Origin: Desarmillaria ectypa
Lineage: Eukaryota > Basidiomycota > Agaricomycetes > Agaricales > Physalacriaceae
Assembly: GCA_030407005.1 (NCBI GenBank)
Contig: JAUDYN010000006.1
Coordinates: 310,001 to 374,000, forward strand
DNA length: 64,000 nucleotides
Reading direction: 5' to 3'
Shown: piece after piece, positions 1 to 12,915 of the stretch
How positions within the stretch are numbered: position 1 is the first letter of the stretch
Layout: every line of letters starts with the position of its first letter
Position numbers and translations under genes: made by a program
Notes under the pieces: generated by a model
Told to the model about the DNA's origin: nothing
What the model saw: only the letters and a program-made list of their open reading frames with translations
The model's database searches: none

Positions 1-680
1 AATCAGAGATGGCCTCCATGTCGAGCTGACCTATCCTGAAAGCTTCTTTCCAGCACTCTGCTACTTCCTTCCGGCCGTCGACGACATCTGGTAGCTATAT
101 GCAGCATTAATCTCAGCTATGGCATAAACATGTCAAGAGCGCACCTCCTCCAGCCCTAGCGGCGACACAAGGAAAAGCGATGCAACTTTGTCTGGGTAGT
201 AGACAGCGAGACCCATCGACACCATAGTACCCATCGACAGACCCACAATGTGGCACGCGGGTAATTTGATCTCGTCCTGTTGAACCTCGTAATTCAGTTA
301 TATACGCCTCATTGAACAAACAAGTCGATCACCATGAATAATGCAAGATCTTCGGCCGCCTCTTTTGCACTATAACCTTCGGGAAGCGGATCGCTCGTTG
401 TGTGTCCATGCAGTCTAAGATCCACTGCAACACAGTTGAATCTTCTTATTTGCGGGTCCTGGAATTGCCCTGAAGCGAATGTCAACCCAACTGCTTCTCG
501 GCGGTAAAAGACAACATGCTACTAGCATTGGAAGGCTTGTGATCCAAAGTAGACCGCATGAATGAACAGCAATGTTGGTAGATTTTTGTTAATAGATTTG
601 GCTGACGAAAACGAAGGTGTCGATATTATGTAATTAAATGCGATCTTTCCTGTGCTCGACTTGACCTTGGCCGTAGGCAT
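1..680 (-). CDS. alpha/beta hydrolase, partial (3' part beyond the left edge)
   Basis: First exons of an alpha/beta-hydrolase-fold enzyme read right to left from the ATG at 678-680. The N-terminus MPTAKVKSSTGK is followed by the strand LPTLLFIHAV, then RRFNCVAVDLRLHG, and the nucleophile elbow HIVGLSMGTMVSMGLAV (GLSMG) near 200-220, then VASLFLVSPLGLEE and VVDGRKEV. It is a close paralogue of the gene at 37335-38608, with the same introns. The first intron would start with GC (GCTAGT, 526 downward) where the paralogue has GTTGGT; the frame is restored only with that site. The catalytic Asp and His exons lie outside the window. The substrate cannot be told; such proteins are esterases, lyases or epoxide hydrolases. 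The family call is firm, intactness is unknown. Confidence 0.75.
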
Positions 681-3162
681 CCTAATCGATAGAAGTTGGG
701 AGTGCAGGGAGTGGAGAGAAAGCAAGAAGACTAGACAAGACCCCTAGACAGGATCGCTTTTTAATATATCCTTCCACACAATGTTCAAACGCATGTAGTT
801 TCCGAGACCATCTCCAGGGCCGATCTCCAAGCGCACGCGAGATTCGTTCTTTCAAACGGTCCACCGTTGGAGCCTCACGCTCCCAGAGAAGCGACGATTG
901 AATATATACATTCGGGTGGGAACCCGCAGTAAGACGGTCATGTCAGCAAGACGGAGGAAACAGCACGCTGACCCTTAGGGAAGGGCCGATCAAAAGCCCT
1001 GACCACCCAGAAACGTGGAAAACTTCGAAGAAGGCGAGTCGTCAGGGCGTCAGGGCATCAGCCAACTTAATCCACGTAGCTCCACACCCAGGCCCTACGT
1101 GAGAAGTCGGCGTACCTGTAGGGGTCGCGGGTAACTGGTTCAGCCTCCCGACAAACTAAGAGATCTCATTTAGTTTCAGTTTATAGCATTAAATCAGCCA
1201 GAATCTGACCTATCTTTCGATAATAAATAGCTAGCAATTACTTTCTGGCGAGAACATTGGGAGGCGCGTTCAGCCGCAATTGATTCAACACCCGAAAGAT
1301 GCTGTGAAGAACAAACGCAGCTATCTTGAAATACTTACTCAATGTAAATCCAGGGTTGAAATCGCGTGGTAAGTGTTATCGGGCCACAAATCGACTGTGG
1401 CTGCATTCTTCGAACGGGGACCTGACGATCAAGGAACCATGCTATACAGTGCAGACATTTTTGTTGGCTGGCCTTCTTTCCAGTGAGATCGTCATGCGGG
1501 AGCATCTGGACTGGTTTATGATATGATGATCAAAGCCATCGAAAATTCTGAAGGCAATTCTGACAAAAATCAGGAATACAGTAGATTCGTCGAATTGTTC
1601 CCCTGGGTGCTGTCAGGATACGGGTATGAAGGAATGGTGGAAGGCACGGCACCGTACACATTATAGATACTGGAACACGCAGTGAATATTATGCCCCTCA
1701 GACAAGAAAGACTTACCCGAATACAGTAAGTAGCTCGAATATTGAGGCCTCGACACCTAGTCACTGTGGTCGCTAGAATGAGTGCCGGTTATGAGGAGGG
1801 TAAGTAATGGGGCATGAGCAGAAAGGGAACGGACTTCTCATGCGGCCATGCTTGTGGCTATACCAGCGTTCATTTTTGCGGACGTAGAGCTGAATGTCTA
1901 GGGAAATTTGGGATAGTCTTGGTCTCGAGTCGTATCCAAGTTACCTAAAAGAGCGGGGAGGAGGGTCCTTGTCGTGAAAATGGGTCGTGACACCGAGTAT
2001 TGCATGGTTAAACGTTGAGATAAGAAGGATGTGCAATTGCTGGAAATGGGTAATATATTTCACGGAAAAAAGTACTAAACGTATTGTCCAACATAGCCGC
2101 AGCATGCCCAGACAGGTACGCCTTCCCGACCATATGTACGTATAGGCTCCGTGAAATTGTCGACCTTCGACAAACCTATAAATTCCAAGCGGTATGGATA
2201 TTGCATCAGCATCGAGTCGGTAATTTGTCGTGACGTCTGAGCAGCCATACAGTAATCCATCTCATATTCTCCGCTTCAGCATAGTATCCCCAGCAAATGG
2301 CTGCCCGTATACTCCTTTGGCGTCGGCCACTAGCCAAGAAATCGACGATGGAACGACGTTTCCGAAACGGCCCTAATCATGACAACTTGAAGATTGCAGC
2401 AGTAGTAGCTGTCAGGTAAAATTCCTATAGAGACAAGGAGCAGATTCTTATGCGCTATCAAGCACGCAAAGAATTTTGAGCCAGTAGCGCATAGAAGAAG
2501 GTTCGACGTCTAGCCTTCCCGATAGGGATACTTCAGCTGAAGGGTGTGGCCACGTGGATCGCCCTCCTCCTGCTCGCTTAGCGGTCCGAGATCCGAGTTG
2601 ACAGCTGTGCATCGTTCGCGGCCAGGCCCAGCTCAACTTTTTTTTTTCAAAAGGCCCCATCCAGCCGACCGACCTAACTCCGTATACCCAATCAGTGAAA
2701 AACATACCGTAATGGTAAGCGCACCGCCACCAGCAAGTCAATTGAACGTTGCTTGCGAAAATGGTGACACAGTATAAATTGGTCGACTCCACTACTATAA
2801 GGTATAGTAAACTACTGCGGACCTCGTCAATAGGAAGAAAGTGAAGTCAAGTAAAGTATGATAGGTGGACAGTTGTTTTTCAGGACATTTGAATAATATC
2901 TACACATGATGCTTTAGGTCTTTGGGGTTGGTGATTGTCGGAGGCAGTGCACATAAGGTGCTGACTAAGCAAGCGAGAGAAGTTTTCAACTCTCTCGATT
3001 GCAGCCAACATCGTCTACGAAAGGCGGAACTCCCACTCTTCATAGGGGACGTAATGGATAAGTTTACTTCATTAAACGACTCTATATTTCATCTTTCATC
3101 CTTGCAATATTACTACTATTTGCATCTTTTCCTGAATACTTCGACGTCCTTGGGAGAAGCTG

Positions 3163-3242
3163 GATTCCAGAGGTATCCGTCTGTACTCGCAGTTCCTCGG
3201 AACTGCGAGTTTGTATCGGGGAGTCCGTATCCCTCTGGAATC
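3163..3242. repeat. nested inverted repeat (hairpin)
   Basis: The inner palindrome at 3185-3210 has 12-bp perfect arms (ACTCGCAGTTCC and GGAACTGCGAGT) around a 2-base loop. Outer arms at about 3163-3179 (GATTCCAGAGGTATCCG) and 3225-3242 pair with one small bulge. It could be a fold-back element relic or a cruciform-forming site. No gene is tied to it. Confidence 0.7.
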
Positions 3243-3935
3243 TCGCTCACGAAAGTATTCGCTCTCCCCATCCAATTCAGGAAGTCGGTAGTCACTTAGG
3301 CAGCGTTACCGGTATTGCTGCTCTGTCCGGTCACAGATGTGTCGGCATACCCTATCACCCTTCGCATGGCCCACCAAATGATAAAGAGAAGCACTATTAA
3401 GTTTACTCTAATAAGCTCACACCTACTATAGCGTAGAAATTAGCCGAAAAAATGCGAAAAAAAAATCTATAGAGAATTTTTTTAGTCCACCGTTGAGCCG
3501 ACGCATCGACCAACCGAATGTTCTGGCTTGACGGTCCAGTACCCCCTTGGTTCGCGGACGACCTCCCTCATAATCTTTGGACAAGTCACCTTAGAAGGAA
3601 AGGGAAACGCAGCATTTCCTAGCGGTATTTTTTCTCCACATGACACCGTAAGAATTACTATGGCGAATGATCATTTGAATTGCATTTGAGTCTTGACAGG
3701 ACCAAGTTCGCGCTGAAATGGAGGGTGGTAGAGGGGTTGGGCTTTTCGATGCAATTCTTAGGGCGAAGGAACACTACTAATTCTTCTCAAACAAGTTTTG
3801 TCTGTACCAGCTGCCGCCGTATTAACTATTTAATAAACAGCAGAATGGGTTTATGCTTGAGCAGACGAGCCAGTTTATCTCCTATGATGTCTAGTGGTCT
3901 TCAAGACTTGTTATGGATACCATATTTTCCCTCAA

Positions 3936-4006
3936 GGGCCCTCTGGCACAGTTGTAACCGCAGTAGTTCGGTGATTTATGAACTCAGTTCAGATCCGAGA
4001 GGGCCA
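3936..4006 (+). repeat. tRNA-like sequence (SINE-head or tRNA pseudogene)
   Basis: A 7-bp acceptor-like stem pairs GGCCCTC (3937-3943) with GAGGGCC (3999-4005). An A-box-like TGGCACAGTTGTAACC and a B-box/T-arm CTCAGTTCAGATCCGAG follow in the right order and spacing. The anticodon arm has a 5-bp stem (AGTTC/GAACT) but a 10-base loop, so it is not a functional tRNA. The same T-arm phrase recurs elsewhere in the window. Confidence 0.6.
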
Positions 4007-4209
4007 GTAGGAAGTCCCGTTCACTATTTTTTTTACAGACACAACAGGGGAGAGCCAGGACTAATAAGTATAAATGCATTCAAATTTTCTCGTACAGCGT
4101 ATCCATTTAGCTCCTTTTGTTTTTTCAAGGTAAATACGGTCCTGCGGTAACTTACCCAATCTCTCACAAGGAGCCATCATTGTTTGTAGTACCTACAGCA
4201 TCCGCAACT

Positions 4210-4268
4210 GGACATTGTGGCTCAACGGGTATCATTATTGTTGTCTCGATTCGAATCCGAGAGGGCCC
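4210..4268 (+). repeat. tRNA-like sequence, same family
   Basis: A-box-like TGGCTCAACGGGTA and T-arm CTCGATTCGAATCCGAG followed by AGGGCCC. The spacing suits a short tRNA-derived unit. It shares the CGAATCCGAGAGGG 3' end with the copy at 3936-4006. The 5' acceptor strand does not pair well, so I treat it as a relic. Confidence 0.5.
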
Positions 4269-4708
4269 GGCCAGCAGCAGCTCGTGTTCGCAGTTTTTTG
4301 TGACGGCTGTTTCTTCCAGTTCGATATTTGTGGAACGGCATTTTCTGGAATATCATTGCTGAAGGAATATAGATAGGAAGCATCCTAGAACGATCTCATC
4401 GGAACGTAAAGGACCGCCTATGACGTCCAGACCTGCCTGGATCACCCCCTTCGAGGGCTGATTTATACCACCTTCACATACTGACCCACGTTCGAGATTT
4501 TGCTTGCTCGGATCGTACAGGTAACACGAGCCACTGCGAAAGTAGAATACCTCCGCTAATGTTGAATGGTCAGACCGAGCTCGGAACTTGGGAGCCACGG
4601 GCTGTGATTAGATGTCGCGGAAGGGTATGGATTAGTATCAATAGTAGGACATAGTACAGTGGATTGCATATATTTTTAAATAAACTGACGGTGGAGAGGG
4701 CATCATCC

Positions 4709-6108
4709 TTATACAATGCTTTTTGAAGGCCGGCCTTCTTCACCGGCCAAAACCCTCGCTGCCTTTCCATCTCGATTTTTATAGAACACGATATCACCAT
4801 CATCCTCAATGAAGCAGCACTGCGTGAACGTGCGATAGAGCGCTCGAAAAGAGTTCTATAATAGTTTTAGCAAAGACTTTGCGACAAAAACAAAGTGGGC
4901 TCACGGTAGAATCGTAATTATACGCATTCCCCAACAGTGGCCGAATAATCTTCGTCACTTCTGGCTGGTTGTAGAACGGTATTGAAGAGAAAAGATGATG
5001 CGCGACCTGCGAACAATATTCAGGCATAGAAAAGGTGTGCGACGGAGTCAAACATACATGGTCATGGCTGACATTGTGCAAAAACACCCTTCCTGCCCAT
5101 CCAAGAAGCGGTCGATCAACGGTAGACAAAGCTCCGCGTACAAAGCTCCATGTCCGAGAACGATAATGCGGCATTGTTGGGTCGGAGTGGTGGAGGTAAG
5201 TGAGCATGACGATCCAATGATTGGCGAGGATATATGGAACACCATACACCTGCCCTACATGGGCTATGCTAGTCTGAGTGGCCCACCACAAGAGAAGAGC
5301 AAGGACAATACATAGGCCGACGTTGGAAGCAATGATTTGTCGGCGGTGATGTGGTTTAAAGAGAGCCGAAGACGGTGAAAAATGCTGCATGTGGCGTCAG
5401 AACGATTTAAAAAAATAATAATATTGGACTAACATTCGTTCCCGGGGGATATCGCGGATTTCCCATGACGTCGGTCAAGAGATATAATTGCCATCCAATG
5501 GCCTGCATGATGAGCATGCGCGAAAGGACGTACAGCGGCGCGTCTTCAAACACGTCGTGAGGGTCCAAGCCCTTCCGGCGACCAGGAAGCCCTTCATCGT
5601 CGCTCAACAGACCCAGCCGCTCGTCCTCTCTTTCATCCCAAAGGCCGTACTCCGAGCGCGTTCGTGGAACGTAGTTCTCGTCTCGTTCGACGCTCATGGT
5701 GGCTTTGTGGTGCTTCCGATGTGTCTCCCTCCACGCATAGTAGGGTGCTAATGTGGCTGTGTGAAGAATATAGCCAATGATATGGTTCACCCATGAGTAC
5801 TGTGATATAGTACCATGCCCTGCCTCGTGTGCGAGGCACCACCAGCCAGCGAGTACGATTCCTTGGCACCACCAGTACGCTACCCAGAGGGGGAAACGGA
5901 GGACAGCAGGAGCAAGAGGGATATATGGTGTCAAGTAATATAAAAAATATGCACAAAGAACGTCCTGTAAGACGTAGGTCAATCCTTTTGTCGTAGATTT
6001 TCGGAAGAGGTGAAGTGGGACAGCAGCGTGAAGTTGGGCTATGGTTATCGTCGGTGGGATAAAGGGAGTATTGGCGCGTCGAAGGTACTCTGGACTATCA
6101 GAAAACAT
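4709..6108 (-). CDS. Delta12-type fatty acid desaturase (FAD2 family), intact
   Basis: Membrane-bound di-iron desaturase that introduces a double bond (or, in some fungal FAD2 relatives, a triple bond) into lipid-bound fatty acids at the ER. Exons run 6108-5434, 5384-5058, 5006-4905 and 4855-4709, joined by GT-AG introns of 49-51 bp, giving 416 residues, normal for the family. I chose ATG 6108 because the product then begins MFSDSPEY and continues NTPFIPPTITIAQLHAAVP, the usual start; the frame is open further upstream. All three His boxes are present: HEAGH (in WWCLAHEAGHGT), HRKHH and HVAHH (split by the third intron, HNVSHDHVAHH). TM-rich stretches flank them. The first box has Ala where HECGH is common in oleate desaturases. 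The C-terminus has FIEDDGDIVFYKN. No lesion seen. Confidence 0.93.
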
Positions 6109-9100
6109 ATTGAGCGAAGACGACTGAGGGGGGAACACATAGTTGCAGCAGTATTTAAATCCAATGACGGATGGTGGTGGTCGGAAGGCAAGCGATGAAG
6201 TGATCGTACTCCAGGTGGTTAGTTCTCCAACAGGCATTCCGGGCGCCACGGAAGACCCCGGACACACCGTGATAGCTGTGCTTTTCCCATCGCTCTGCCA
6301 AATCTTATACGTAGATCTTTGAGATGCCGTACTGTTCTTATTCACGCTAAGTCGGCCCTGTGATAATCCGGCTTGTCTCTTCCGGTATGTCTGAGTAACT
6401 GACCGTCTTTTTTTCTCTCTTGATGTTCAACAAGTGATGCCACTTATTCATATCCTGTGCTTGATTCATAAATTATCTTGACCGCATCAGCATTCACAGT
6501 GGCGGTGGCGGCCTATACGAGCACTCGAATCACCGGTTAACGAAGCGTCTTATAATTCAATCAACGCTGACGTAGCACCTACATGGGCACCACATATATT
6601 TTGATCTGCCCAAATGATTCGGCTTGGCGAGCGAGCGAAGAGAAGTCCCACTCATGGTCTGCAGAATGATCGGATATGGTGTACTCCGTCACACTATAGT
6701 ACTCTCGCAGCGCTCTTCGTAGCCCGTCATCGCGAGTCGCCAAAAAACTGCGAGCATAGAAATTGAGTTACGAGAATCAATGAGACATGGATTGAAGTAC
6801 GTCCTGGTATGCTGCTGCCCGGAACCGTGTATATTGGATTGGAGCTCACCATTCCAAACAAGGAAAAGGCACGAACATACTGTTTTAAATGCTCAAAGCC
6901 CGGATATGTCGTTCAACTCGGACATCTTCAAGCGATGGGAGGCCCTGGTAAGCTCGAAATTAGTATACCCAGGCCCTAAAACTGCAAAATCATTGTCTAT
7001 ATTTGGTATATTTGAGGGTCCGGGAGCGAAATTTTTGTCCTAAGTTAGCATATTTGGTCAGGAGGGATATATCGACCTCGATTCCTATCGAAAATCGCCA
7101 AAACCACTATGGTTGCGGAGAAAATCTTCAAAATAGGAGAAGATTTGCAAAGATTTGGCGGAAATTCCCGGAGGCCCGGCCCGACAAAACCTCTGTCCGA
7201 GTTAGCATGTCTTTGCCCTAAATCGTTGCATATTTGAGGGTCAAGATTGGCTATTTTGCGAAACAAACCTTGGAAGGAGCTCTGCAGGGCCTGCAGCGGG
7301 TGCACTGGCACTTTGGTCAAAGCTAATGAGAACAACTCCGGATCGCTGCGTACTCTGCCACGGTTAGGGTATCATTTTCGCCGCACAGTAGAAGGTGTTT
7401 GCCAGGGATGATTCTTTACCGGTTAAACTGCCACGACAGTACACATACCATCGTTCTTTAAGCCCTTCAAGAGACTACCTAGACCAGAAGCACCCTTCCT
7501 TTCGCTTTCAGGGATATGGAGGAACCTGTCAAGGCCTGGCCCACGAGAGAATCGAATCGCGCGAAGCTTGACAATCATTGAACATTGAAGAGCTGTGAAG
7601 GACTCTCATTGGAACGCCGTTCGCCGACCAACATGAACTTCGGCACAGAATTGTCTGAGCTCGTGTTTCAAGGCCAGAGAGTATAAGAAAAGCAAGAACT
7701 TCGCCTTGATGAAGATATAGAAGCATTCCAAACGCAGGTCGCGTCGAATGATCACACTATGCAAATTCGGGGCACAATATTAGGGCTTCGACCTTATCGT
7801 TACTTCCCACCGCTGATCAATCTAGCTCCCGAAGGATGACATCCGCACGGGAACAGCACTACTCGCTTGTTCTCCTGCCCTTATATATTTGAATAGGTGT
7901 TTCAATGTTGAGCTACTATGACCATACTATCAATTTGTTGCATGATTAATGAATAGACCATGGATGAATCGTGGAGCATGTTGCAGTTTCCAGCATCCAC
8001 GAAAAAGGAAAAATGTCGAACCATTGCCGACCTTTGGGGCTCATCTGCACAACATGCCTTTTCATATAATCAAGATCGGTAAAAAAAAACGGTGCTGACA
8101 ATGTACTATAAACACATATTTTCAGTTCCACATGCCGCGAGTCATTCACGAGTGATGAAATCTCGTCATTTTTGAGTTTCACAACTGCCGTCTGTTTAAG
8201 CGGCTCGCTTGCCATACTTACGCGGCTAACGCACGGGTGCCTGGCTTATCATAAATTTGAAAAGGAATCTTTGAAATCGACTCATTTGATGTCACATCTC
8301 TGTTCTTGGAAAGTAAAAATGGCCGCATGCTCTACCCCCAGTCACCGATCGATCATGATAAAAAGGGGGCTTGCCTGTGAGGCAGCGTGGGGATCACCTG
8401 GCAGACTTCAACGAGGTCCACTTCAAACACTCATCTGGTACCTATAACGAAAATCAGAAAGCTATATAATAAATAATGATATTACACATTTGACATTAGT
8501 AGAAGTGTTCGTTGAAACATGTTCGAAAATGGAACGAGACAGTGTCGGACTCGGTATCTAACTATTCACATGCGACACCTCTATTGTAGCATTGCAACAT
8601 CAGGAGGAAGATGAATCGCACAGCCCGTCGACCCTTTCGAAGTCTCATTTGTTGCTCGGTCTCAATCTCCTCATCATAGTGGGCGGGAAAGAGTGGCAGT
8701 TGATCGAGTAGTGATCATATCGATCATGATCAGGAGCCACTGAACAGCGCCAGGGACCCCTCCAGTAGCTCAGCTCGCGTATAGAATAACGTGATCGTGC
8801 TGGAACAGAATATCGTTCCATAACATGAGTGAAGAACGCGAAGCCTATCGAATGAGGCGAGCCCTCTTAGCCAAATCATCCCGCGATCACACGACAGAAA
8901 AGTCATCAGATAGATGTGCCGTGCGGAACACTGTGATTGAAAGCCCAAAATCACAGTGATTATCTATTAATATGATACAGATGACATACCACCACATCTT
9001 TCATCAGTCGCCCTGCGAAACCAACGTCCAAGGCAAGTTAGCTTTTAGCATGGCAGATGTTCTCAACGATCAGAAGAAAGAAGAAGAAAATGAAGACGTG

Positions 9101-12100
9101 AATGAATAACTGCGATGATGCCTGCTATCCACGTGTAGCCGAGATCTTTGAATCAATAGACGTAGACCCCCGACAGTGATAAGAATCACCTCACGCGGTT
9201 CCGATACCGCCAAGGCGTTCGATGATATCCATCAGGGCTTCACACAAGGCCTCTAAGCGCCGGCACCATCTTCGCAATGAATCAGAATTCTGTCCGTCAC
9301 GGGAGAGTCAGCCCTTAGGATTGACTATGCATGGTCAACAGTCAAGAGTCAAGAACTCAGCTGACATGGACAATATACACGATGGGATGTCAGAAGAAGA
9401 CCCCAGGCCAGAAGCCCGTGGTTTCACAGCTAGAATATCAGGCTTGTCGGAGCTGGTTCCCTCTTTAAGCCTAGCGTTATAGAAAGGAGTAGAAGATCAT
9501 TTCTTGGTGTAATAAAAGACTCCGGGGGAGGAGCATTGAACGATTAGTCTATAGTTGGATGCTTCTGTGTTCGGAATCTTCGCGGATAAGGGAACGAGGT
9601 GAATGGGAAGGTTAAACTATACAATCATGGTAGGAGCATACCTGTATACTCAGACCAACACATGATGATACAAGAACATCAAGGTTGCAGGAGATCCGAT
9701 GACCACCAGTCTCAGCGGAGATCATCCACTGCGTACCATATCAAGTGTAATCACGGTTCGTGGAGTAAACCGATGATAGAAGCTAGTAAGACAGTGCTCC
9801 AAGAGATTTATAGGTCTTCGACACGTTGTTTCCGGCATGCAGGCAGACAATGGCAGGGCTTGATACACGCGGATTGATGGTAAAGATTGCGGATAGGCCT
9901 TACCACCTCGTATATGTGCCAAGATATCGGATATGGCTTTTTTGTCAGAGAAGTTCCTTTCGAAGAAAATTGGTGCTCGTTGGTCTGTATGAAACCACCA
10001 CCCTAAAACCTGAAGAAAGGGATCCCGGGAGCCGAAAAATCAGAGTCGGCAACAAAGTCCGAGTAGACATCATTGTCATTTTGAGTTTCGTAGAAGTCCT
10101 AGGATGAATGGCGCCTGGTAAGTTACATTGCGGGGAATTACTGCACCCGTTTGAGGATGTTGGTTGTAGAGGAATGACACCAGCGGGCGGAAGCGGAACG
10201 ATCGGGACGAACCGAACCGGGTTACGTCTTGATGCGTCATCATTCGCTTCCCATCCATGTCTTCGACTTCCAACAACGCCAATCCCGCGTGCCGCCAAGT
10301 TCGAAGACTTTCTGGGTATCTGCATCTACAATGCTTTGTTTTCCTGCTGTACCAACATATATAATGCTGCGAAGCTCCTCGGAGCTTCGTGTCCGTCTTG
10401 ATCCTTGATCTCTCTCTTTATCTTGGACAACCAATATGGTCATGGGAACAAAACAGGCTACCAAATGCATTGCCCGGAATTTTGATATCGTTTCAATACC
10501 TCGGTATTTTTAGAAAGGTACGAGAGGATCTTGTAGAGACGGCAGACGTTCGGACTGGTATGTTCATTGTCATCACCCATTGTTTACCACTTAATCGGAA
10601 TATACGCACCGCGGAAGGTAGATGGATAGAAAAGCGCCCATGGTACCTACTTACATTTCGTGTCGGAGCGGAACCGCGAAGTGATCGCGTCAATGATGAG
10701 GATAATTAACGGCCTAACGAGAAGGAGAAACTGCTGTCGTTGGTTCAGCATCTTATCGTCTAGTGTAATCTGCTGACTCGGTGGCTCGGGTCCCTTTGCA
10801 GATTGCGGACATACAACTCAGGCGTTTTTAACTGTGCGCCGATTCGCTTCGTGACACTCTAAGCAGGTTCCCATTTCACGGAGGCTCATGTGTCGAATTA
10901 TCGAGTTTTTCCCGGTCCTTCGACGTCATGCACCAAGTCATGATGACAGTAAATGTACCTGGTCATTATCTTACGCCCCGAGCTTCTCGTCAGTTGTCTC
11001 CCTTGATGATTCCTTCAAGGTCTTGTCTCGCTCGAGCGTTTCTACCTACTCATTCTGTCGCTCAAAAGCTTTTAGGAACGCAGTCCACGATTTAAATTAG
11101 TACGAAAGGTCGCCGTGGGCACATTCCCGCAATCTTGATCGATGGCATACACGTCAAGGAACGACAATTCACAATGTCCCTAGTTGTCCTGCCATGGAAT
11201 CTCTGTAGGAACCTCGACGCGTTAGCTCTAGAGTCACGTTCCACATTTATCTTGATAGCTGCGCAAAAGGCTATCTTTTCGCGTCAAGCAGACTAGTGAT
11301 CAACATTTTATACGCCCCGCTCTCCACCATCGCTCCTCGTTTCATTTACTGAGTAGACTATACATCTAGATCCACTTGCCATAGAACGGAACATACCATG
11401 TTCAGGATTTCTTTGATCTACAGATATTCGACCTCGACGGCCAATACATATCCGTGTAGAAGACTAAGTTTAAACGAACAACCGCTTCCGTCACACTCTC
11501 ATTTGAAAGATCATCGTTACTGTTTCTTCCTTTTCTCACCTAACTGATGGGAGCCTCCTGCCAATGCGGGCATTTGTGGCGGTGAAAGACTGAAGGTGTT
11601 TACGTTAAGGATACACCACAATGATATCGATCCTCCTTCAGATCAAGTAGGGCCAATGCGTGCCCAGGACCTCAGGACCTCCGGCCAGTCTTTCATTTCA
11701 GCGCTGTGTTAGCGCTTCGGGGCTCGACTTTTTTTAGTCTCGTTACTAGGTCGAGACCGTGAACACCCATGTATGCTCGCTATAGGCGTCCCGCCGTATT
11801 TATTCGGTAGTAGGCCTGATTCAGGTATACAAGGTAGAGCTATTCAGTGACATTTGCTGTAGATCTTCCGAACGAAAACTTACATACGCTTTGCAGGGTA
11901 TGGCATACGCAACGTCAGCGCCACTGATTTCCGGTCCCTGAGACAAACGTCGTGTGATGCGACTAGTCTTATTTCTGCGATTCAGTACTTAGCTCTTTGC
12001 ACAGGCTTGAGGGCCCTAAGTGTCAGTCGTTTTGGGCCGCCCTTGGACTCAGGAGAGTCAATAGGAACCAAGCTCGCCGAGATATAACTTTAGCGTTTTC

Positions 12101-12915
12101 CAAACTGCAATGAATACTTTTAGAGGCAAGGCGTTTATTTGTTTCATTCATCATTGCGTTATTCCTTCTCGCTTATAATTCATCAAAAATAATTCATTTA
12201 CTGACGGCCTAGGTATAGTGCGTGGCGACACATTAAAGGTCGGCGCCACCATGGATGTACGTTGTCAGTATGATTTTTATTGTCATCGCAGCTATAACTC
12301 TTAATGGCGAAGTTTGACCTCATGAACAGAGCCGGGAATATATGACTACCGATGATGGTCAAGAAAGACTCACAGAGTGGGCAGAATAGCCCTTTTCATC
12401 GAAGGCGAAGAGTGACCGAACGCACATGCCCCGCACAGTGCTATACAAAGATCGCTTGCCTTCCGATATTTACTATTCTGTGCGCCCCCACAATGATTCC
12501 ATGATGTTGGAATGGTCACTCCAGGTTGTATCAACTCGTAAATGTTCCGGGCGTAAAGTTCTCCTCCGAACCTTTTAAAATATTGTGCCCGCGACTGAGC
12601 AGCCTTGGGGTAGACAGTCGGTGATTTTGAGAAAGCGCTCACAATAGTGTGCTATGGTCATCAGAGTGAGTAAATTCTGATAAGATAACAGTGGACTACT
12701 AACCGATCAGGCCGGAGACCCCAGCTACCGCTGGCTTTGAAATATTCCTCCCGCCCATCACGCTGTTCAAACTTGATCAATTTCTTTCTAATTGCCTCGG
12801 AGGATTTTGTCTGCGATCTGACCAAGGCGATCTCACTTCCCCATATATCTCATGACATCTCTGAATAAAAAGAGTTCCACTTCGGAACGACTTGAACACA
12901 TTCCCTCCTTTCGAC
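6109..12915. other. 6.8 kb between the two desaturases without a recognised gene
   Basis: I find no family match and no convincing exon chain on either strand. At 7008-7020 and 7229-7242 the phrase ATATTTGAGGGTC recurs inside a low-complexity patch (about 6950-7260) that looks like repeat debris. Short open frames at 9222-9482, 9599-9877, 9945-10325 (-) and 12370-12642 (-) resemble nothing I know. The last 200 bases serve as upstream region of the second desaturase. Confidence 0.5.

Larger units (their letters stand above)
681..4708. other. gene-poor stretch with duplicated flank and repeat relics
   Basis: I recognise no gene. Bases 681-1080 are the upstream flank of the left-edge hydrolase and match the flank of its paralogue (about 38609-39003), including the shared phrase around CTCCAAGCGCACG. 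A nested hairpin lies at 3163-3242, and tRNA-like sequences at 3936-4006 and 4210-4268. The open frames of 100-156 codons here match no family I know and show no convincing splice structure. Confidence 0.6.

Noticed and set aside
2448..2792. Overlapping frames on both strands around 2.5-2.8 kb
   Set aside because: Mirror-image frames in a locally GC-rich patch, no family similarity.
9599..10709. Protein-coding gene suggested by several overlapping open frames
   Set aside because: No family motif, no consistent splice chain and frames on both strands overlap equally; treated as chance frames.
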